A stretch of 24,524 bases of DNA, from contig JAMCRJ010000110.1 in the NCBI GenBank assembly GCA_023381645.1, positions 1 to 24,524 of the forward strand, read 5' to 3'. Below the pieces are notes generated by a model. That model did no database searches. It saw only the letters and a list, made by a program, of their open reading frames with translations, and was not told the DNA's origin. The DNA comes from Gammaproteobacteria bacterium. Lineage in GTDB: Bacteria > Pseudomonadota > Gammaproteobacteria > Acidithiobacillales > Acidithiobacillaceae. Positions 1-7,542 of this stretch are shown piece after piece (the first letter of the stretch is position 1; each line of letters opens with the position of its first letter). A program made the translations under genes and the position numbers.

Positions 1-1
1 G

Positions 2-49
2 GACCGTGTTTTTCACCTGCGCCGACGGCTTGCCGGGCCGCGGTCCTGA
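2..49 (+). CDS. C-terminal tail of an upstream gene (partial), possibly a DUF2232-type membrane protein
   Basis: The frame starting at base 2 reads 15 residues, including a basic stretch (HLRRRL), before a TGA at 47-49, 37 bases before rplI. A basic tail after the last membrane helix is typical of the DUF2232 membrane proteins often encoded between rpsR and rplI. That family call is inference from position and a very short tail. A competing frame starting at base 1 stays open to a TGA at 88-90 that would overlap the rplI ATG as ATGA, so the true reading frame cannot be settled from this window. Confidence 0.35.
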   Translation, partial: DRVFHLRRRLAGPRS

Positions 50-86
50 TGGCGGTTTTGCAGAGAATTTTTGGGAGGAATTTGAA

Positions 87-533
87 ATGAAAGTGATTTT
101 ACTGGAACGTATCAACAAGTTGGGGCGCCTGGGCGATGTGGTCGAAGTACGTCCGGGTTACGGGCGCAATTTTCTGGTGCCGCAGGGCAAGGCCGTAGTG
201 GCCAACCAGCGCAATCTGGAAGACTTTGCCGCACGCAAGGCGGCGCTGGAGCAGGTGGAGGCAGAACGCCTGCAAGTCGCGCAACAGCGCGCTGCGGCGC
301 TGGCCGATGCCGTGGTCAAGATTGCCCTGCAGGCGGGCGAGGATGGTCGTTTATTCGGATCGGTAGGCCTGCATGACATCAGTGCCGCTCTGGCGGCCCT
401 GGGTCACGAAGTGGCTCATTCCGAAATCCGTCTGGCGGGCGGGCCGATCAAACGGATCGGCGAATTCCCGGCGCGTGTGCATTTGCATCCGGAGGTCGAA
501 CTGGATGTGATGGTCTTCGTCGAGCGCGCCTGA
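87..533 (+). CDS. rplI: 50S ribosomal protein L9
   Basis: Structural protein of the large ribosomal subunit that binds 23S rRNA near the base of the L1 stalk. The product is 148 residues, the usual bacterial length. The N-terminal RNA-binding domain shows the family pattern MKVILLERINKLGRLGDVV followed by the glycine-rich PGYGRNFLVPQGKA segment. A long connecting helix (about 45-75) leads to the C-terminal domain, which contains GRLFGSV and IKRIGE. I chose the ATG at 87 because a strong GGGAGGAA ribosome-binding site lies at 73-80. An earlier GTG at 6 in the same frame would add 27 residues that do not belong to the family. dnaB follows after 14 bases, the common rplI-dnaB arrangement. Confidence 0.97.
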   Translation: MKVILLERINKLGRLGDVVEVRPGYGRNFLVPQGKAVVANQRNLEDFAARKAALEQVEAERLQVAQQRAAALADAVVKIALQAGEDGRLFGSVGLHDISAALAALGHEVAHSEIRLAGGPIKRIGEFPARVHLHPEVELDVMVFVERA

Positions 534-547
534 TCCCAGGCCCTGGC

Positions 548-1921
548 GTGTCTGATTCGGCGGACTACGGCGGCGGGGTCAAGGCCCCGCCGCACTCTAT
601 TGAGGCGGAGCAATCCGTCATCGGCGCCCTGCTGATCGACCCTGAGACGGCGGAGCAGGTCACTGAGGCGGTGACGGCCGAAGATTTTTATGAGCGTCGT
701 CACCGCCAGATTTTCCAGGCCATCAGTGCCATGCTGGGCGCCGGGCGGGCGGTGGACGCCATCACGGTCTCCGAGTGGTTGCAGGATCATGAGCAACTCG
801 CCGATGTGGGCGGGGTGCAGTATCTCCTCATGCTGGCCAACGAGACACCCTCGGCAGCCAATGTGCTCGCCTATGCGCGGATCGTGCGGGAGCGGGCCAT
901 CCTGCGTGACCTCATCCGGGTTGGTCGGGAAATTGCCGAGCTGGCCTATCGTCCGGAAGGGCGGCAGGCTCAGGCCTTGTTGGACGAGGCCGAAAGCCGG
1001 GTCTTTCATCTCGCCGAAGGACAACAGCTAGCCGGTGAAGGCTTCAAGCAACTCAAGGATGCACTCCCGGCGGTTATCGACCGGATCGAGACCATCGCCC
1101 GTGAGAGGAAGGGCGTCACGGGGCTGTCCACAGGCTTTACCGATCTGGACGAGAAAACCTCCGGCCTCCATCCGGGCCATCTCATTATTGTTGCGGGCCG
1201 TCCGAGTATGGGCAAAACCTCCTTCGCCATGAATATAGCGGAGCATGTCGCCTGTATCGAAGGCAAGCCAGTCGCGGTTTTCAGCATGGAAATGCCGACC
1301 GACGAGATCGTCCTGCGCGCGCTCTCGTCGCGCGGGCGGGTAGATCAGCACCGCCTGCGCAACGGCAGCCTGGGCAATGACGACTGGCCGCGCATCGCCC
1401 ATGCCATCGGTGAGCTCGGTAATGCGCCCCTGTTCGCCGACGATTCTGCCGCGCTGACCCCTACGGATTTGCGCTCGCGGGCGCGTCGGCTGAAGCGGGA
1501 GCATGGCCTGGCCTTGATCGTGGTGGACTATCTGCAACTCATGCAGGTGCCGGGACGGGGTGATAACCGGGTCGCCGAGATTTCCGAGATCAGCCGTTCG
1601 CTCAAGGCGTTGGCCAAAGAGCTGTCGATCCCGGTGATTGCCCTCTCCCAGCTCAACCGAAGTCTGGAAAACCGTACCGAGAAGCGTCCGCAGATGTCCG
1701 ATCTGCGCGAATCCGGCGCCATTGAACAGGATGCCGATCTGATCCTCTTCCTCTACCGCGATGAGGTGTATTACAAGGACAAGGAAGAGGTGAAGGGCAT
1801 TGCCGAGGTGATCATCGGTAAACAGCGCAACGGACCCATCGGGACGGTGCGGATGAGTTTCTTCGGTGAATATACCCGTTTTGAGAATTATGCGCCGTCC
1901 GGGGATGGCTTCGGGCATTAG
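548..1921 (+). CDS. dnaB: Replicative DNA helicase DnaB
   Basis: Hexameric helicase that travels on the lagging-strand template and unwinds DNA at the replication fork. The 457 residues match the family length (471 in E. coli). The N-terminal domain spans about 15-115, then a linker, then the RecA-like motor from about 180. The motor shows Walker A GRPSMGKT (217-224), Walker B VVDYLQL (325-331), the [18 protein letters not shown] segment (380-397) and the KQRNGPIG motif (425-432) near the arginine-finger region. No intein interrupts the motor, although dnaB is a common intein site. The start is a GTG with only a weak upstream purine stretch, so it probably depends on coupling to rplI, 14 bases upstream. 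Confidence 0.97.
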   Translation: MSDSADYGGGVKAPPHSIEAEQSVIGALLIDPETAEQVTEAVTAEDFYERRHRQIFQAISAMLGAGRAVDAITVSEWLQDHEQLADVGGVQYLLMLANETPSAANVLAYARIVRERAILRDLIRVGREIAELAYRPEGRQAQALLDEAESRVFHLAEGQQLAGEGFKQLKDALPAVIDRIETIARERKGVTGLSTGFTDLDEKTSGLHPGHLIIVAGRPSMGKTSFAMNIAEHVACIEGKPVAVFSMEMPTDEIVLRALSSRGRVDQHRLRNGSLGNDDWPRIAHAIGELGNAPLFADDSAALTPTDLRSRARRLKREHGLALIVVDYLQLMQVPGRGDNRVAEISEISRSLKALAKELSIPVIALSQLNRSLENRTEKRPQMSDLRESGAIEQDADLILFLYRDEVYYKDKEEVKGIAEVIIGKQRNGPIGTVRMSFFGEYTRFENYAPSGDGFGH

Positions 1922-2007
1922 TTGCTTGCACCAAGCCCGATCATCGGCGTGCCGTCCATGCATTTTTTCACGGGATTTTCTCGCGCCTTGGGGTGTATCA
2001 TTGGCCC

Positions 2008-3102
2008 ATGACCCGCCCGATAGTTGCCGATATCTCCGCTGCTGCGCTGCGCCATAATGTAGCGGTGGTGCGCGAACATGCACCCCGCGCACAAATCATG
2101 GCGGCGGTAAAGGCGGATGCTTATGGGCATGCAGTGACCCTTTGCGCCCCGGTGCTGGCCGAGGCTGGAGTGGACGCCTTTGCAGTGGCCTCCCTGGAAG
2201 AGGCGGAGGCGCTGCATGCCTTGCGGCTGGATCGCCCCATCTGCCTGCTGGGGGGGCCATTCGGCGCTGACGAAGTATCCGTCGCCGCAGAACGCGCCTA
2301 TCTGCTGGTGATTCACGAACAACGCCAGTTGCAGTGGCTGGAGACCCATGCTGCGGATGCTGCGTTGCGCTTGTTTATCAAGGTGGATACGGGCATGCAC
2401 CGGCTGGGTTTTGCCCCGGAACGATTGCCCGCCCTGTTTGCCGCTTTGCAACGCCACCCCCGCTGGAAGATATTGGGGTTGATGAGCCATCTTGCCCGCT
2501 CCGATACGCCGGAAGACCCCTTCAACCGTCAACAGGCGGGTGTTTTCGCCGATGCCATTGCCCACGTCGGTCACGCCACCGCAGGTCAGCACAGCCTCGC
2601 CAATTCGGGGGGGGTACTGGCGCTGCCCTTTACCCACCAGCACTGGGTGCGGCCCGGACTCATGCTCTACGGTCTTTCGCCCTTCGTCGGGCGCCGCGGC
2701 AGCGAAATCGGTTTGCGACCCGTGCTCTCCTGGCGCAGTGCGGTGGTGGCCATCCGCGAACTCGGCCCCGGTGACTGGCTGGGTTATGGTGCGGCCTGGC
2801 AGGCTCCGGCGCACTGTCGGGTGGGAGTGGTGGCGGCGGGTTACGGCGACGGTTATCCGCGTCACCTGGGGTGTGGCGCGCCGGTCACGGTAGCCGGGCA
2901 GGCTACCCGCACTTTGGCGCGGGTCAGCATGGATATGCTTTTTGTGGACCTGACGGCCGTGGCGGCGGACATCGGCGCTCCCGTCGTCCTCATGGGGGCT
3001 GGCGGACCGCCTCTCGAATCCCTGGCAGCGGAACTCGGTACGATCTCCTATGAAATGAGTTGTCGCATGCAGATGCGGGTACCGCGCCGGCTGGTTTCAT
3101 GA
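2008..3102 (+). CDS. alr: Alanine racemase, biosynthetic type
   Basis: Pyridoxal-phosphate enzyme that interconverts L- and D-alanine and supplies D-alanine for peptidoglycan. The 364 residues match the family. The PLP-binding lysine is K35 in AVKADAYGH. The catalytic tyrosine of the other half-site is Y279 in [20 protein letters not shown] and the VSMDM segment are also typical. I chose the ATG at 2008 because [10 protein letters not shown] matches the usual N terminus; a GTG at 1993 would add five residues. No good ribosome-binding site precedes the ATG, while a TATCAT hexamer ends six bases before it, so a leaderless transcript is possible. The stop overlaps the radA start as ATGA. The gene sits between dnaB and radA, a frequent order. 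Confidence 0.95.
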   Translation: MTRPIVADISAAALRHNVAVVREHAPRAQIMAAVKADAYGHAVTLCAPVLAEAGVDAFAVASLEEAEALHALRLDRPICLLGGPFGADEVSVAAERAYLLVIHEQRQLQWLETHAADAALRLFIKVDTGMHRLGFAPERLPALFAALQRHPRWKILGLMSHLARSDTPEDPFNRQQAGVFADAIAHVGHATAGQHSLANSGGVLALPFTHQHWVRPGLMLYGLSPFVGRRGSEIGLRPVLSWRSAVVAIRELGPGDWLGYGAAWQAPAHCRVGVVAAGYGDGYPRHLGCGAPVTVAGQATRTLARVSMDMLFVDLTAVAADIGAPVVLMGAGGPPLESLAAELGTISYEMSCRMQMRVPRRLVS

Positions 3103-4457
3103 GTCGCGACAAAACCCTCTTCGTTTGCCAGGAATGTGGCAGCATCAGCAATAAGTGGCTGGGACGCTGTCCAGATTGCGGTGCATGGAACAGCTTCGTC
3201 GAACAGCGTGTGGAGAAGACCGTGGCCAAATCCCAAACCACCTATGCCACGGCCAGCCCGCCGCAATTTCTGCATGCGGTGCCGATCACGGATGTAGGGC
3301 GCAGCACGACGGGCCTGGCGGAACTCGACCGGGTGCTGGGCGGTGGGCAGGTGCCGGGGGCAGCCATTCTTCTGGGTGGGGAGCCGGGCATCGGAAAATC
3401 CACCCTCCTGCTCCAGACCGCCCATCACTTGGCTCAGGCCAGTAAGGCGCTTTATGTTACCGGGGAGGAGTCGGCGGCACAGGTCGGCTTACGTGCGCGG
3501 CGCCTGGGGCTGGGCCGGAGCTCCGTACGGGTAGTCGCCGAAAACCATCTTGAAGCGATCGAGGGGCTGCTCCGGGGCGAACAGCCCGCACTGGTGCTGG
3601 TGGATTCCATTCAGACCGTTTATACCGACACACTGCAATCAGCCCCCGGCTCGGTGGCGCAAGTGCGGGAGTGTGCGGCACGCCTGGTGCGTTTCGCCAA
3701 GGCGACGGGCACCACGGTGTGGCTGGTGGGTCATGTGACCAAGGAGGGGGCCATTGCTGGCCCACGTGTGCTCGAACACATGGTGGATACCGTGCTCTAT
3801 TTTGAAGGGGAGGCGGGTAGCCCGTACCGGATCGTGCGCGCCATCAAGAACCGCTTTGGCGCGGCCAACGAACTCGGTGTTTTTCAGATGCATGAGGAGG
3901 GCTTGAGCGAGGTCGCCAATCCTTCGCAGCTTTTCCTGTCGCAGCATGAGCGACCCGTGGCAGGGAGCGTGGTACTGGCTACGCAGGAAGGAACCCGACC
4001 GCTGCTGGTGGAGGTGCAGGCGCTCGTGACCCCGAGTCCACTGGCGAATCCGCGCAGGGTTGCCATCGGGCTGGACCCCAACCGCCTCTCCCTCCTTCTG
4101 GCCATTCTGCATCGTCACGGTGGCAGCATGTTTTTTGATCAGGATGTCTTCGTGAATATCGCGGGGGGGATCAAAGTCAACGAACCTGCCGCCGACCTTG
4201 CCGTGGCCCTCGCCTTGGTCAGCAGTTTTCGCAATAAACCCCTGGAGGGCCGTCGGGTGGTCTTTGGCGAATTGGGTCTGGCAGGAGAGGTGCGCCCGGT
4301 GGCGGGCACCGAGGCGCGGGTTCGTGAAGCCATCAAGCTGGGCTTCAAAGGCGCCATTCTCCCGCGCGGCGACAAGATTCCGGCTGCTCCCACGTTTAAA
4401 CTGCACCCAGCGGGCCGCCTGGGTGATGCAATGGAGGCAGCCTTTGCTGGGGGGTGA
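3099..4457 (+). CDS. radA: DNA repair protein RadA
   Basis: RecA-related ATPase that helps process recombination intermediates and drives branch migration. The 452 residues contain the full family layout: a four-cysteine zinc finger (C10, C13, C24, C27 in CQECG and CPDCG), the ATPase core with Walker A GEPGIGKS (94-101), the diagnostic KNRFG motif (250-254), and a C-terminal Lon-protease-like domain from about 275 with [12 protein letters not shown]. The ATG overlaps the alr stop (ATGA at 3099-3102), which implies translational coupling. A TTG at 3060 in the same frame would add 13 residues before the zinc finger and is unlikely. A hairpin shortly after the stop may end the transcript. Confidence 0.97.
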   Translation: MSRDKTLFVCQECGSISNKWLGRCPDCGAWNSFVEQRVEKTVAKSQTTYATASPPQFLHAVPITDVGRSTTGLAELDRVLGGGQVPGAAILLGGEPGIGKSTLLLQTAHHLAQASKALYVTGEESAAQVGLRARRLGLGRSSVRVVAENHLEAIEGLLRGEQPALVLVDSIQTVYTDTLQSAPGSVAQVRECAARLVRFAKATGTTVWLVGHVTKEGAIAGPRVLEHMVDTVLYFEGEAGSPYRIVRAIKNRFGAANELGVFQMHEEGLSEVANPSQLFLSQHERPVAGSVVLATQEGTRPLLVEVQALVTPSPLANPRRVAIGLDPNRLSLLLAILHRHGGSMFFDQDVFVNIAGGIKVNEPAADLAVALALVSSFRNKPLEGRRVVFGELGLAGEVRPVAGTEARVREAIKLGFKGAILPRGDKIPAAPTFKLHPAGRLGDAMEAAFAGG

Positions 4458-4472
4458 ATCCTGGCGTGATGG

Positions 4473-4512
4473 TTGCAACGTGCCTGCCGGCATGATGGCA
4501 GGCGGCTTGCAA
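4473..4512 (+). terminator. Possible radA terminator hairpin (weak U-tract)
   Basis: GCCTGCC at 4482-4488 pairs perfectly with GGCAGGC at 4497-4503 across an 8-base loop. TTGCAA at 4473-4478 can pair with TTGCAA at 4507-4512 to extend the stem across a small internal loop. Only a short T-rich stretch (TATCTTTCC) follows, so termination would be weak. It could instead be a structured leader or an RNA-stability element. Confidence 0.4.
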
Positions 4513-4536
4513 TATCTTTCCGGAGCGGTTAGTGTG

Positions 4537-4552
4537 ACCTGTAACTGCAGGT
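4537..4552. promoter_or_regulatory. Palindromic operator-like site upstream of the DUF4168 gene
   Basis: ACCTG and CAGGT form an inverted repeat separated by six bases. It lies 72 bases before the DUF4168 start and just upstream of a CATAAT hexamer at 4562-4567 that could be a -10 box. No convincing -35 hexamer is visible at the right distance, which would suit an activator-dependent promoter. No regulator can be named. Confidence 0.25.
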
Positions 4553-4623
4553 AATAAATCACATAATTTTCTGATATGTGAAGCTGTCCGGCGTTTTTAT
4601 GATCGTCTGAAAGGAGGAATATT

Positions 4624-5064
4624 ATGCAAAAGTTTCCGGTTTACTCTGCTGCACAGGGTCTGTTTCGTTCATCGCTGCAGAGGGGTATGGCGGGGGTCGT
4701 TTTGGTTGCTTGCGGACTGATGGGCCTTGGGGCCGGCACGGCGTTCGCGTCCAGCGTGGGGACATCGGCACCGGGGTTGATGCGTACAGCAGTAGCCGGG
4801 GGCGCAGTGGCAAGCCCCGCGGAAGTAAAAAATTTTGCGGCAGCCGTCCAGGAGATCAAGCCACTCAATGAACAGGTCCAAAGTGCCTTGAGTCGGAAGG
4901 GTATCACCGCCACCCAGCGGGAAGAGTTGAAAAAATCCTATATGACGAAGGTGGACGATGTCCTTGCCAAAAATCACCTGACCGCAGAGCAATATTCCAG
5001 CCTGCTCAGGCAGACCCAGAGCGATCCGGAATTCGCGAAAGAGGTCGAGGCAGACATGCGGTAA
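4624..5064 (+). CDS. Secreted DUF4168-like protein
   Basis: A 146-residue exported protein of unknown function. It has a long N-terminal signal sequence: a basic start, a hydrophobic core at about 22-40, and likely cleavage after AFA at residue 42. The mature part (about 64-146) is helical and charged, with a pattern I recognise as DUF4168: an alternating helix around FAAAVQEIKPLNEQV, then HLTAEQYSSLLRQTQSDPEFAKEV at the end. Members are small periplasmic proteins without an assigned activity. The ribosome-binding site AAAGGAGGAAT at 4610-4620 is close to ideal, suggesting strong expression. The gene seems to be its own transcription unit between radA and pepP. Confidence 0.75.
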   Translation: MQKFPVYSAAQGLFRSSLQRGMAGVVLVACGLMGLGAGTAFASSVGTSAPGLMRTAVAGGAVASPAEVKNFAAAVQEIKPLNEQVQSALSRKGITATQREELKKSYMTKVDDVLAKNHLTAEQYSSLLRQTQSDPEFAKEVEADMR

Positions 5065-5154
5065 CAACCCACCCTGGCCAGCGCCGCTTTCCTCACGGGA
5101 TTTCGGCGTGCCAGCTTGTGCTTCTTTCGGCCTTTCCTCCGCATCTGTGCTTTG

Positions 5155-5163
5155 TGTGATAAT
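5155..5163 (+). promoter_or_regulatory. Possible extended -10 promoter for pepP
   Basis: TGTGATAAT contains a TGn extension followed by GATAAT (5158-5163), 25 bases before the pepP start. The -35 region is poor (TTTCCT at 5133-5138 with a long spacer), as is common for extended -10 promoters. The start site would fall near 5170, very close to the AGGAGG ribosome-binding site. Confidence 0.4.
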
Positions 5164-5187
5164 AGGGCATATAGGAGGTCTGCCAAA

Positions 5188-6528
5188 ATGCCCAAGCTTG
5201 ATTTGCCCCGCCCCGATCATGCCGCCCGCCGTCGTCTGCTGATGCAGAAGATGCACACTGCCGGTGTCGCGATCATACCCACCGCCATCCCCAAGAGCCG
5301 TAACGGCGATGTACAGTACCCCTTCCGCGGCGACAGTGATTTCCTCTATCTGACCGGCTTTGCAGAGCCGGAGGCTGTACTGGTGCTGGCACCGGGACAC
5401 GCTGACGGGGAGCAGATATTGTTCTGCCGTCCTCGTGACCCGGAGCGGGAAACCTGGGATGGGCGTCGCGCTGGGCTGGAGGGTGCTCTTGAGCAATGTC
5501 AGGTGGATCGTTGCCTCTCGATTCATGACCTGAACGACATCCTTCCCCAACTGCTGGAAAATCGGGAATTGCTGTTTTATCCCATGGGTCAGTCCACGGA
5601 TTTCGACGCGCGGGTCATGCACTGGCGCAATGTTGCCAAGAGCAAGATTCGCCAGGGTGTGCGCTACCCGCTCGAAGTGGTCGATGTTGCCAACCTGATC
5701 CATGAGATGCGGTTGTTCAAAGACCCCGAAGAGATCGAAATCCTGCGGGCGGCGGTGGGCATCAGCGGTGCCGGGCATCGCCATGGCATGCGCCAATGTC
5801 GTCCGGGTATGCGGGAATACGAACTGGCCGCCGAGATCGAGCATGTTTTTCATCGCCTCGGATCGCCCAGTGTGGCGTACCCCAGTATCGTCGGTGGCGG
5901 AGTCAACGGTTGTATTTTGCACTACACGGAAAACGATGCGGAACTGCGTGATGGCGATCTGGTACTGATCGATGCCGGCGCAGAGGTCGGCGCCTACGCC
6001 GGAGACATCACCAGAACCCTGCCGGTTAACGGGGTTTTTGGTCCCGCACAACGGGAAGTTTACGAAGTCGTTCTGGCCAGCCAGAAAGCGGCAATCGCCG
6101 CCGTACAGGTAGGGCGCTCCGTTACCGATTATCATGACGAGGCCGTCAAGGTGCTGGTGGACGGCTTGTTGGAGCTGGACATACTTTCCGGCAGCCGCGA
6201 CGCAGTCATCGAGCAGGGCAGCTATAAGGCCTTCTATATGCACCGGACGGGGCACTGGCTGGGCATGGACGTTCATGACGTCGGCCACTATCGCGGCGCG
6301 GATCAGTCCTGGCGGAAACTGGAGGCGGGGATGGTGCTGACGGTGGAGCCGGGCCTGTACTTCTCGCCGGATAATCCATCGGTACCGGAGCGTTGGCGCG
6401 GTATGGGGGTTCGCATCGAAGACGACGTGCTGGTGACCACCGGCGGTCCGGATGTTCTGTCGAGCGAAGTACCCAAGGAGGTTGCCGAGGTCGAAGCCAT
6501 GATGGCAGCAGGGTGGGCGGAAGGCTGA
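5188..6528 (+). CDS. pepP: Xaa-Pro aminopeptidase (M24B)
   Basis: Dimetal exopeptidase that removes the N-terminal residue from peptides with proline in second position. The product is 446 residues (about 440 in E. coli). The N-terminal aminopeptidase-P domain (about 8-140) shows GDSDFLYLTGF. The C-terminal pita-bread catalytic domain (about 175-440) carries all five metal ligands: D262 in LIDAG, D273 in AGDITR, H356 in TGHWLGMDVHD, E387 in VEPGLY and E411 in RIEDD. The ATG at 5188 is preceded by AGGAGG at 5173-5178. In many gammaproteobacteria pepP precedes ubiH; that partner is absent here, where a convergent secreted-protein gene follows instead. Confidence 0.95.
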   Translation: MPKLDLPRPDHAARRRLLMQKMHTAGVAIIPTAIPKSRNGDVQYPFRGDSDFLYLTGFAEPEAVLVLAPGHADGEQILFCRPRDPERETWDGRRAGLEGALEQCQVDRCLSIHDLNDILPQLLENRELLFYPMGQSTDFDARVMHWRNVAKSKIRQGVRYPLEVVDVANLIHEMRLFKDPEEIEILRAAVGISGAGHRHGMRQCRPGMREYELAAEIEHVFHRLGSPSVAYPSIVGGGVNGCILHYTENDAELRDGDLVLIDAGAEVGAYAGDITRTLPVNGVFGPAQREVYEVVLASQKAAIAAVQVGRSVTDYHDEAVKVLVDGLLELDILSGSRDAVIEQGSYKAFYMHRTGHWLGMDVHDVGHYRGADQSWRKLEAGMVLTVEPGLYFSPDNPSVPERWRGMGVRIEDDVLVTTGGPDVLSSEVPKEVAEVEAMMAAGWAEG

Positions 6529-6559
6529 CGAAACCGCCCGGACCGTATGCGCTGCTCGC

Positions 6560-7138
6560 TTAGATACCGTTGGTGACAGGTGCCATGGAATGGACGAAAC
6601 GTAGTTTGGCCTGCTTGACGCCAAAATTCATGGCGTGTTGAACGCTGCCCATGAGTATATCGGCTGCCATGTGGTAGCGGGGATTCATGGTATCCCAGAC
6701 TACGCCATGAATGACGCGCCCGGAACGTAGGATGATGTTGATGCGTTCGCCACAGCGGTTGCCTCCGTTTTTGCGGAAGAACAGGTCTTGTGACAGCGCC
6801 ACCTGATCCGGCCGGTTGGGGCCGCAGGCCGAAATATCCGGGGTGCTGTTCGTCTGATCAGCAAGTGCGTTATAGGCGGTTACGCGCCGCAAATAAAAAA
6901 ATCCGTGGTGCATGAGCAGTGCGCCGTCACTGGCCCCCTGTGCCTGGGTGGAGTCCGCGACAGGCTGGGCATCGGTGGTATCACCCAGGCTGTCGCCCGG
7001 CTTCAGGGGGTCGCCGATACTGCCGATGGGTGTGCCGAGGAATGGTGCGGGCAAGTCCGGTAGACTGGGCGCCAGGGCGTTGGGCAGAAAAAACGTTGAC
7101 AGGGCAAGACTCATCCCGGCAGATAATCGTCGTATCAA
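6560..7138 (-). CDS. Secreted 3D-domain (double-psi beta-barrel) protein
   Basis: A 192-residue exported protein. The start is TTG at 7138, supported by AAGGAG at 7145-7150 on the minus strand. That start gives a proper signal peptide (RR, hydrophobic core, ALA at 21-23); the ATG at 7114 would remove its basic end. A proline- and glycine-rich linker (24-75) leads to a domain at about 84-182 resembling the 3D family: VTAYNALADQT, CG at 105-106, ALSQDLF, an RCGERI segment (C129), VVWDTMN with D149, and AADILMG with D160. 3D proteins share the double-psi barrel fold of RlpA and lytic transglycosylases such as MltA, so a role at peptidoglycan is plausible but inferred. The two cysteines could form a disulfide. 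pepP is convergent. Confidence 0.65.
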   Translation of the reverse strand: MIRRLSAGMSLALSTFFLPNALAPSLPDLPAPFLGTPIGSIGDPLKPGDSLGDTTDAQPVADSTQAQGASDGALLMHHGFFYLRRVTAYNALADQTNSTPDISACGPNRPDQVALSQDLFFRKNGGNRCGERINIILRSGRVIHGVVWDTMNPRYHMAADILMGSVQHAMNFGVKQAKLRFVHSMAPVTNGI

Positions 7139-7226
7139 GTCTATCTCCTTATCTAAGCTGGTCTGTGGCGACCCCTCCCGGCCGCAATGACGCTGGCATA
7201 TATCCCAAAAGAGTAAATGAAACAGA

Positions 7227-7254
7227 ATTTTACAAAAAATATGAGAAAAGTCAA
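7227..7254 (-). promoter_or_regulatory. Promoter for the 3D-domain protein gene
   Basis: On the minus strand TTGACT (7249-7254) is followed after 16 bases by TAAAAT (7227-7232), a good sigma-70 match. It lies in a markedly AT-rich stretch (about 7200-7280) in an otherwise GC-rich region. The start site would be near 7220, giving a leader of about 80 bases before the TTG start at 7138. Confidence 0.6.
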
Positions 7255-7290
7255 GAAGATAATTTTATTTAATTGTAAACAAGGAGATAA

Positions 7291-7392
7291 GTGACAACCC
7301 TTCGCCCGAGGTCTATGCTCTGTGGCAACGTCGGCTGGAAGATGTTGGATCTGTTTAAACACGATGGATACATTTTTGTTGAGTGCCGGTGA
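7291..7392 (+). CDS. Possible small protein, 33 residues
   Basis: A GTG at 7291 follows AAGGAG at 7281-7286 with four bases between, and the frame runs 33 residues to TGA at 7390-7392. The peptide is basic near its start (TLRPR) and contains two cysteines and an aromatic C-terminal part (DLFKHDGYIFVE). It has no membrane segment or domain I recognise. Support is only the well-placed ribosome-binding site and the AT-rich upstream sequence. It may be a leader peptide for the structured region downstream, or not translated at all. Confidence 0.3.
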   Translation: MTTLRPRSMLCGNVGWKMLDLFKHDGYIFVECR

Positions 7393-7393
7393 A

Positions 7394-7439
7394 GGTGTGC
7401 CAGGCGGTCGCCCGTGCGTCTGCGGGCGCCTGATGCACC
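7394..7439 (+). repeat. Long imperfect hairpin upstream of the lipoprotein gene
   Basis: Nested pairing: GGTG (7394-7397) with CACC (7436-7439), CAGGC (7401-7405) with GCCTG (7428-7432), and GCCCG (7410-7414) with CGGGC (7423-7427), with an 8-base loop at 7415-7422. Nothing like a U-tract follows directly. It begins two bases after the candidate small ORF stops. Confidence 0.45.
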
Positions 7440-7447
7440 GGATTGCG

Positions 7448-7495
7448 ACGCCACCGGAGAAATGTGTGTAAAGACTGGCGTGTTGTTGTTTTTTT
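7448..7495 (+). terminator. Weak terminator- or attenuator-like element
   Basis: ACGCCA (7448-7453) and TGGCGT (7476-7481) form a perfect six-base inverted repeat with a 22-base loop. It is followed directly by GTTGTTG and seven T's, ending at 7495. The stem is short and the loop large, so termination would be inefficient on its own. Its place between the candidate small ORF and the lipoprotein gene would suit attenuation. Confidence 0.3.
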
Positions 7496-7542
7496 AGCTA
7501 TGCTTTGTCTGCTCGTTTTCCAACCCAACAAAGGAGACTGCT

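Larger units (their letters stand above)
7139..7542. other. 404-base intergenic region between divergent secreted-protein genes
   Basis: This is the longest stretch without a confident gene. It holds, left to right: the ribosome-binding site and AT-rich promoter of the minus-strand 3D-protein gene, a candidate 33-residue ORF (7291-7392), a long imperfect hairpin (7394-7439), a weak inverted repeat followed by a T-run (7448-7495), and the ribosome-binding site AAGGAG (7531-7536) of the lipoprotein gene. I could not identify a convincing complete promoter for the lipoprotein gene; TATGCT at 7499-7504 is a possible -10 without a good -35. Confidence 0.6.

Noticed and set aside
1..90. Open frame in the first reading frame ending at 88-90 and overlapping rplI as ATGA.
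   Set aside because: The tail lacks any recognisable pattern; the shorter frame ending at 47-49 has a basic end more typical of the expected neighbour. Neither is secure.
4669..6624. A 651-codon minus-strand open frame opposite pepP and the DUF4168 gene.
   Set aside because: It is the complement of two well-supported genes, shows no domain pattern, and reflects the GC-rich codon bias of the region.
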